Shown in pieces: positions 5,270 to 7,979 of a stretch of DNA of 7,979 bases (the first letter of the stretch is position 1; each line of letters begins with the position of its first letter). The notes under the pieces were generated by a model. The model did no database searches. It was not told the origin of the DNA and saw only the letters and a program-made list of their open reading frames with translations. This DNA comes from an uncultured Bacillota bacterium (GTDB lineage: Bacteria; Bacillota_I; Bacilli_A; RFN20; CAG-631): NCBI GenBank assembly GCA_905197115.1, contig CAJJXN010000064.1:1-7979 (forward strand), in the 5' to 3' direction. The position numbers were made by a program, and so were the translations under genes.

Positions 5270-6144
5270 ATGACCATAACCAACAAAACACAGCAATCAA
5301 CTGGTTTCCAGGGCATATGGCAAAAGCAATAAAACAAATTAAAGAAAAAATTAATTTGGTCGATATTGTCATTGAACTTGTAGATAGCCGTGCTCCATTA
5401 GCGACAACAAACCCTCTTTTAAATGAAATAATTTCAGGAAAAGAATTTTTAAAAGTATTCACAAAAATTGATTTAGCAGATGATGAATTGACGAAAGAAT
5501 GGCAAAAAGAAATGGAAAATCAAAAGATTCCTGCTATTTTTGTAAATCTTTCTAAAAACGAATCTTACAATAAAATTTTAAATAAAATAAAAGAAGTAAT
5601 GAAACCTAAATATGAAAAGGATATCAAAAGGGGATTAAAGCCTAGAACAGTTCGAGCCATGGTAATTGGTATTCCAAATGTAGGGAAATCAACCTTTATT
5701 AATGCCATGGCAAAAAGAAAAAGTGCAGGAGTAGGAAATCGACCTGGATTTACGCGTTCACAACAATGGATTCGTTGTAATGATATTGATCTATTAGATA
5801 CACCTGGTATTTTATGGCCAAATTTATCACAAAATCAAAATGGAGTAAAATTAGCTTTAATTGGATCCATTAAAGAAGAAATCTTGCCTTCTGATGAATT
5901 AGCTAAAATTGCTATTCAATTTTTAGCTAAACATTATCATGGTGAATTAATTCAACGTTATGGGATCGCATATGAAGAAAATTACTTCGATTATTTAGAA
6001 AAATTTGCTTTAAAAATGGGACATTTGTACAAACAAGATAAAAAAGATTACAAACGAAGTGAAAATACCATACTAAGTGACTTTAAAAATGGTATAATAG
6101 GGAAGATAACATTAGAAAGGTGTGGGGATGATGGCTGGTTTTGA
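5266..6144 (+). CDS. rbgA: Ribosome biogenesis GTPase RbgA (YlqF)
   Basis: A 292-residue circularly permuted GTPase needed for late 50S assembly (incorporation of uL16 and neighbours in B. subtilis). The motifs appear in the permuted order G4-G1-G2-G3: TKID (66-69), P-loop GIPNVGKST (135-143), the PGFT switch (160-163) and DTPG (178-181). The N-terminus INWFPGHMAKA (11-21) with ELVDSRAP (37-44) is characteristic of this subfamily, including the His next to GHM. A C-terminal helical domain occupies about 200-292. GGGAGGAG (5251-5258) lies seven bases before the ATG. The TGA lies inside rnhB. The length is close to the usual 280-290. The identification is firm. Confidence 0.97.
   Translation: MNDHNQQNTAINWFPGHMAKAIKQIKEKINLVDIVIELVDSRAPLATTNPLLNEIISGKEFLKVFTKIDLADDELTKEWQKEMENQKIPAIFVNLSKNESYNKILNKIKEVMKPKYEKDIKRGLKPRTVRAMVIGIPNVGKSTFINAMAKRKSAGVGNRPGFTRSQQWIRCNDIDLLDTPGILWPNLSQNQNGVKLALIGSIKEEILPSDELAKIAIQFLAKHYHGELIQRYGIAYEENYFDYLEKFALKMGHLYKQDKKDYKRSENTILSDFKNGIIGKITLERCGDDGWF
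6090..6098 (+). promoter_or_regulatory. Internal extended -10 promoter inside the end of rbgA, ahead of rnhB
   Basis: TGGTATAAT (6090-6098) is a perfect TATAAT with an upstream TGn, about 30 bases before the rnhB start. No good -35 box exists at 16-18 bp, but extended -10 promoters can work without one. It would give rnhB expression independent of lepB and rbgA. Confidence 0.5.
6116..6120 (+). promoter_or_regulatory. Ribosome binding site deciding the rnhB start at 6128
   Basis: AAAGG lies seven bases before ATG 6128 and ten before ATG 6131. A GTG at 6122 in the same frame would leave only one base of spacing, so it is not the start. Confidence 0.7.
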
Positions 6145-6778
6145 GTATGAAAAACAATATTGGTGGCAAGGGGACGAATATATTGCTGGAACAGATGAGG
6201 CTGGAAGAGGCTCTATTGCTGGACCTTTAGTTGTAGCGGCTGTTGTTTTTCCAGCATTTTATGATAATTATGAAATTAATGATTCAAAATTGTTATCGGA
6301 TAAGCAAAGAAGAAGACTATTTGAGGTTATCAAAAAAGATGCGTTGGCTTATTCCATTGAAATTATTAGTGTTGAAGAAGTGGATCAATATAATATTTAT
6401 AAAGCGACTCAAATTGGAATGGAAAGAGCAATTAAACGCTTAAGTATCCAACCAGAAGCAATTTTAACCGATGCGATGCCTTTACCCTCTATTAAAGATA
6501 AACCCGTTGAAGCGATTATTAAGGGAGATCAAAAATCAGTAACGATTGCTGCTGCCTCTATTTTAGCTAAGGTGACAAGAGATAACATAATGATTGAATT
6601 AAATGAAAAGTATCCAGGGTATGGATTAGATAAAAATAAGGGATATTGTACGGCTAAACATGTACAAGCAATTGAAGATTTAGGAATTGTTGATATTCAT
6701 CGTAAAACGTATTCTCCTGTAAGTAATTATGTTGTGCATGACGTTCAAATTTCACTTGATGAAGTTTTAAGTAAATAA
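6128..6778 (+). CDS. rnhB: Ribonuclease HII
   Basis: A 216-residue enzyme that cuts RNA in RNA-DNA hybrids and starts removal of misincorporated ribonucleotides. The catalytic residues are visible: Asp23-Glu24 in GTDEAGRG (21-28), Asp115 in ILTDAM (112-117) and Asp152 in AAASILAKVTRD (141-152). The C-terminal family block GYCTAKHVQAIEDLG ... IHRKTYSPV (172-198) is present, with Cys174 where Gly is usual (GYGT). I choose ATG 6128 rather than the longer GTG 6122 frame because of ribosome-binding-site spacing. The gene overlaps rbgA by 17 nt. The neighbour order rbgA-rnhB is standard in Firmicutes. The stop codon lies within the downstream terminator stem. Confidence 0.97.
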   Translation: MMAGFEYEKQYWWQGDEYIAGTDEAGRGSIAGPLVVAAVVFPAFYDNYEINDSKLLSDKQRRRLFEVIKKDALAYSIEIISVEEVDQYNIYKATQIGMERAIKRLSIQPEAILTDAMPLPSIKDKPVEAIIKGDQKSVTIAAASILAKVTRDNIMIELNEKYPGYGLDKNKGYCTAKHVQAIEDLGIVDIHRKTYSPVSNYVVHDVQISLDEVLSK

Positions 6779-6804
6779 GTAGGAATTTTAAATTCTTACT
6801 TTTT
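6777..6804 (+). terminator. Intrinsic terminator overlapping the rnhB stop codon
   Basis: AAGTAGGAAT (6777-6786) pairs with ATTCTTACTT (6792-6801) with one G-T pair, and the stem can extend by one more pair (T6787-A6791). T6800-T6804 form the T-run. The first two bases of the stem are the last two of the rnhB TAA. The stem is AT-rich but long, so termination is likely but may be leaky. Confidence 0.75.
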
Positions 6805-6812
6805 GTTTGAAA

Positions 6813-6840
6813 AAGACTTTTTGCATATTTCTCCTATTAT
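6813..6840 (+). promoter_or_regulatory. Weak candidate promoter of dprA
   Basis: TATTAT (6835-6840) matches five of six -10 bases. The best -35 at 16 bp is AAGACT (6813-6818), which keeps only the GAC core. It is supported mainly by the terminator just upstream. Low confidence. Confidence 0.3.
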
Positions 6841-6846
6841 ATAAAT

Positions 6847-6854
6847 GGGAGTGA
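6847..6854 (+). promoter_or_regulatory. Ribosome binding site deciding the dprA start at 6860
   Basis: GGGAGTGA lies five bases before ATG 6860. An in-frame ATG at 6845 overlaps this element and has no ribosome-binding site of its own, so the shorter start is preferred. Confidence 0.8.
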
Positions 6855-6859
6855 CAAAA

Positions 6860-7618
6860 ATGCGAAGAATTTTACTTTATTTTTCTTTAAAGTATCATGG
6901 GGATTATCAACTTATATTACAAGCAATTCGTCAAAAAGAAAAAGTAGTCAAAGAAAAATTACAGACTATTGAAGAAAAAATTCAATCCAAATATGTAACC
7001 ATTATTGATAAAGATTATCCTGAAATGTTAAAACATATCAATAATCCACCATGGGTTTTGTATTATTATGGTGATTTATCTTTATTGAATAAAAAGACAC
7101 TTGCGATTATTGGTGCAAGAAAGAATACTTCTTATGGCAAAAAAATGTGTCAAAAAATTATCCAGGAATGTAAGGATTATAATTGTAATGTTATTAGTGG
7201 GTTAGCAATGGGTATTGATGCAATCGCTCATCAAAGTGCATTTGAGTTTCAACTTTCAACGATTGCAGTGCTTGGATCAGGAATTGATTATTGCTATCCA
7301 AAATCAAATATTGATTTATATAATAGGATAAAAGCACATGGCTTATTAATAAGCGAATATCCTAATTCAACAAAACCACAAAAGCAATTCTTTTTAGTCA
7401 GAAATCGACTTATTGCGGCACTTAGTGAACAAGTTGTTGTAATTGAAGCTTCTTGTCAATCAGGAACGATGAACACGGTTACTTATGCATTGGAATTTGG
7501 AAAAGATGTAGGATGTGTGCCGAATTTAGCAACTTTAAATAGTGGTTGTAATCAATTAATCAAGCAAGGAGCAAAATTGATTGAAAGTGCTAGTGACATT
7601 TTCGAAGAAAAAACGTGA
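6860..7618 (+). CDS. dprA: DNA-processing protein DprA (Smf)
   Basis: A 252-residue Rossmann-fold protein that binds incoming single-stranded DNA and loads RecA during natural transformation; it is also widespread in species not known to be competent. Visible are DKDYPEMLKHINNPPWVLYYYGD (50-72), the core IIGARKNTSYG (83-93), SGLAMGIDAIAHQ (113-125), GSGIDYCYP (139-147), RNRLIAALS (181-189), EASCQSGTMNT (196-206) and SGCNQLIKQGAKLIESASDI (228-247). It is shorter than many homologues: the N-terminal helical region is compact, and the C-terminal winged-helix domain of proteobacterial DprA is absent, as in other Gram-positives. The usual VPG before the GCN motif reads VPN (220-222). The start is chosen on the ribosome-binding site at 6847-6854. 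dprA next to topA is the common Firmicutes order. Confidence 0.95.
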   Translation: MRRILLYFSLKYHGDYQLILQAIRQKEKVVKEKLQTIEEKIQSKYVTIIDKDYPEMLKHINNPPWVLYYYGDLSLLNKKTLAIIGARKNTSYGKKMCQKIIQECKDYNCNVISGLAMGIDAIAHQSAFEFQLSTIAVLGSGIDYCYPKSNIDLYNRIKAHGLLISEYPNSTKPQKQFFLVRNRLIAALSEQVVVIEASCQSGTMNTVTYALEFGKDVGCVPNLATLNSGCNQLIKQGAKLIESASDIFEEKT

Positions 7619-7643
7619 TTTTTAATATTATTTTTAATATTAA
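7619..7643 (+). repeat. Perfect 12-bp tandem repeat forming an all-AT hairpin between dprA and topA
   Basis: TTTTTAATATTA occurs twice head to tail at 7619-7630 and 7631-7642, starting immediately after the dprA TGA. The two copies can fold as a 9-bp all-A/T stem (7622-7630 with 7635-7643) and a TTTT loop. No T-run follows, so it is not a standard terminator in the + direction. Confidence 0.7.
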
Positions 7644-7668
7644 GGAATAGACTGATACAAATAAAGCA

Positions 7669-7697
7669 TTGACTTTACGTCATAAATATGGTAAAAA
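7669..7697 (+). promoter_or_regulatory. Promoter of topA
   Basis: A -35 box TTGACT (7669-7674), 17-bp spacer and -10 box TAAAAA (7692-7697, four of six), helped by TGG directly before it (extended -10). Predicted start is near 7704, giving a leader of about 26 nt with TAGGAGGTG (7713-7721) eight bases before the ATG. Confidence 0.65.
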
Positions 7698-7729
7698 TGG
7701 AAGAGTTTCCCCTAGGAGGTGTCAAATAT

Positions 7730-7979
7730 ATGAAGTTAGTTATTGTCGAATCACCAACTAAATCAAAAACTATTAAAAAATATTTAGGAAATGATTTTCA
7801 TGTATTATCATCCTTTGGACATATTCGTGATTTAGCAATCACAGGCGAAGAAAATTTAGGTGTAGATGTTCATAATAACTTTGAACCGATTTATGAAGTA
7901 GATAAGAAAAAATCGGCAATGATAAAGAAATTAAAAAAAGAAACAGAAGTAGCAGAAGAAGTTTTTTTAGCAACTGACC
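7730..7979 (+). CDS. topA: DNA topoisomerase I, N-terminal fragment (3' end outside window)
   Basis: The first 83 residues of a type IA topoisomerase, which relaxes negative supercoils. The Toprim domain begins at once: VIVESPTKSKTIKKYLG (4-20) contains the catalytic-metal Glu7, then SSFGHIRDLAITG (27-39), LGVDV (43-47) and NFEPIYEV (50-57). The window ends at FLATD, inside the DxD metal motif of the Toprim domain. The start is well supported by TAGGAGGTG (7713-7721). The SFGHIRDLA form, rather than SMGHVRDL as in B. subtilis, fits an Erysipelotrichia/Mollicutes-like lineage. The rest of the gene is outside the window. Confidence 0.96.
   Translation, partial: MKLVIVESPTKSKTIKKYLGNDFHVLSSFGHIRDLAITGEENLGVDVHNNFEPIYEVDKKKSAMIKKLKKETEVAEEVFLATD

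Noticed and set aside
5172..5462. Minus-strand 96-residue open frame with hydrophobic stretches opposite the lepB-rbgA junction
   Set aside because: The hydrophobicity comes from the complement of lysine-rich rbgA codons. It overlaps both genes and has no promoter or ribosome-binding site.
6122..6127. Longer GTG start for rnhB
   Set aside because: The spacing to AAAGG (6116-6120) is only one base, whereas ATG 6128 has ideal spacing.
6243..6443. Second + strand frame within rnhB
   Set aside because: It lies fully inside rnhB, whose catalytic motifs are in the other frame, and it has no family resemblance.
1..7979. Mobile elements, CRISPR arrays, tRNA/rRNA genes or a novel defence system
   Set aside because: No terminal inverted repeats, transposase or integrase motifs, spaced repeats or tRNA-like cloverleafs were seen. 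Coding is nearly continuous with conserved housekeeping genes of uniform composition.

Overview
The window is a strongly AT-rich, wholly co-directional (+ strand) stretch of bacterial chromosome that carries the conserved SRP / ribosomal-protein / rnhB-dprA-topA neighbourhood of low-GC Gram-positives. The order ftsY - small membrane ORF - ylxM - ffh - rpsP - khpA - rimM - trmD - rplS - lepB - rbgA - rnhB - dprA - topA matches the Firmicutes arrangement, but lacks the ylqD and sucCD genes that interrupt it in Bacillus subtilis. Very AT-rich codon use, short proteins and the style of YlxM, TrmD and TopA suggest a Bacilli/Erysipelotrichia or Mollicutes-related organism. TGA is a stop here (rimM, rbgA and dprA end in TGA) and Trp is TGG, so this is not a code-4 mycoplasma. 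The lineage is inference from motif style, not a search.

Bases 1-2116 are a protein-targeting unit: the C-terminus of the SRP receptor FtsY, an unrecognised 87-residue three-helix membrane protein, the sigma-region-4-like protein YlxM and the SRP GTPase Ffh. They are packed with 1-2 nt gaps or overlaps and end at an intrinsic terminator. Bases 2140-4043 are a ribosome-building unit with its own consensus promoter: rpsP (bS16), khpA (KH-domain RNA binder), a GNRA-capped hairpin followed by a T-run, then rimM (30S maturation) and trmD (tRNA m1G37 methyltransferase), which overlap by 14 nt. rplS (bL19) has a separate promoter touching the trmD stop, a structured leader resembling the L19 leader family, and a UUCG-capped terminator.

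Bases 4570-6804 hold a type I signal peptidase with its own promoter, the 50S-assembly GTPase RbgA and RNase HII, ending at a terminator whose stem contains the rnhB stop. An extended -10 promoter sits inside the end of rbgA. After that come dprA (ssDNA-binding RecA loader) and, from its own promoter, the start of topA (DNA topoisomerase I), cut by the window edge inside the Toprim domain.

There are no tRNA or rRNA genes, CRISPR arrays, insertion sequences or signs of recent transfer. No previously undescribed multi-gene system is evident. The points worth a second look are the unnamed membrane protein inside the SRP operon, unusual residues in Ffh, FtsY, TrmD and the signal peptidase, the regulatory hairpins and leader, and a 15-codon micro-ORF that exactly bridges lepB and rbgA.
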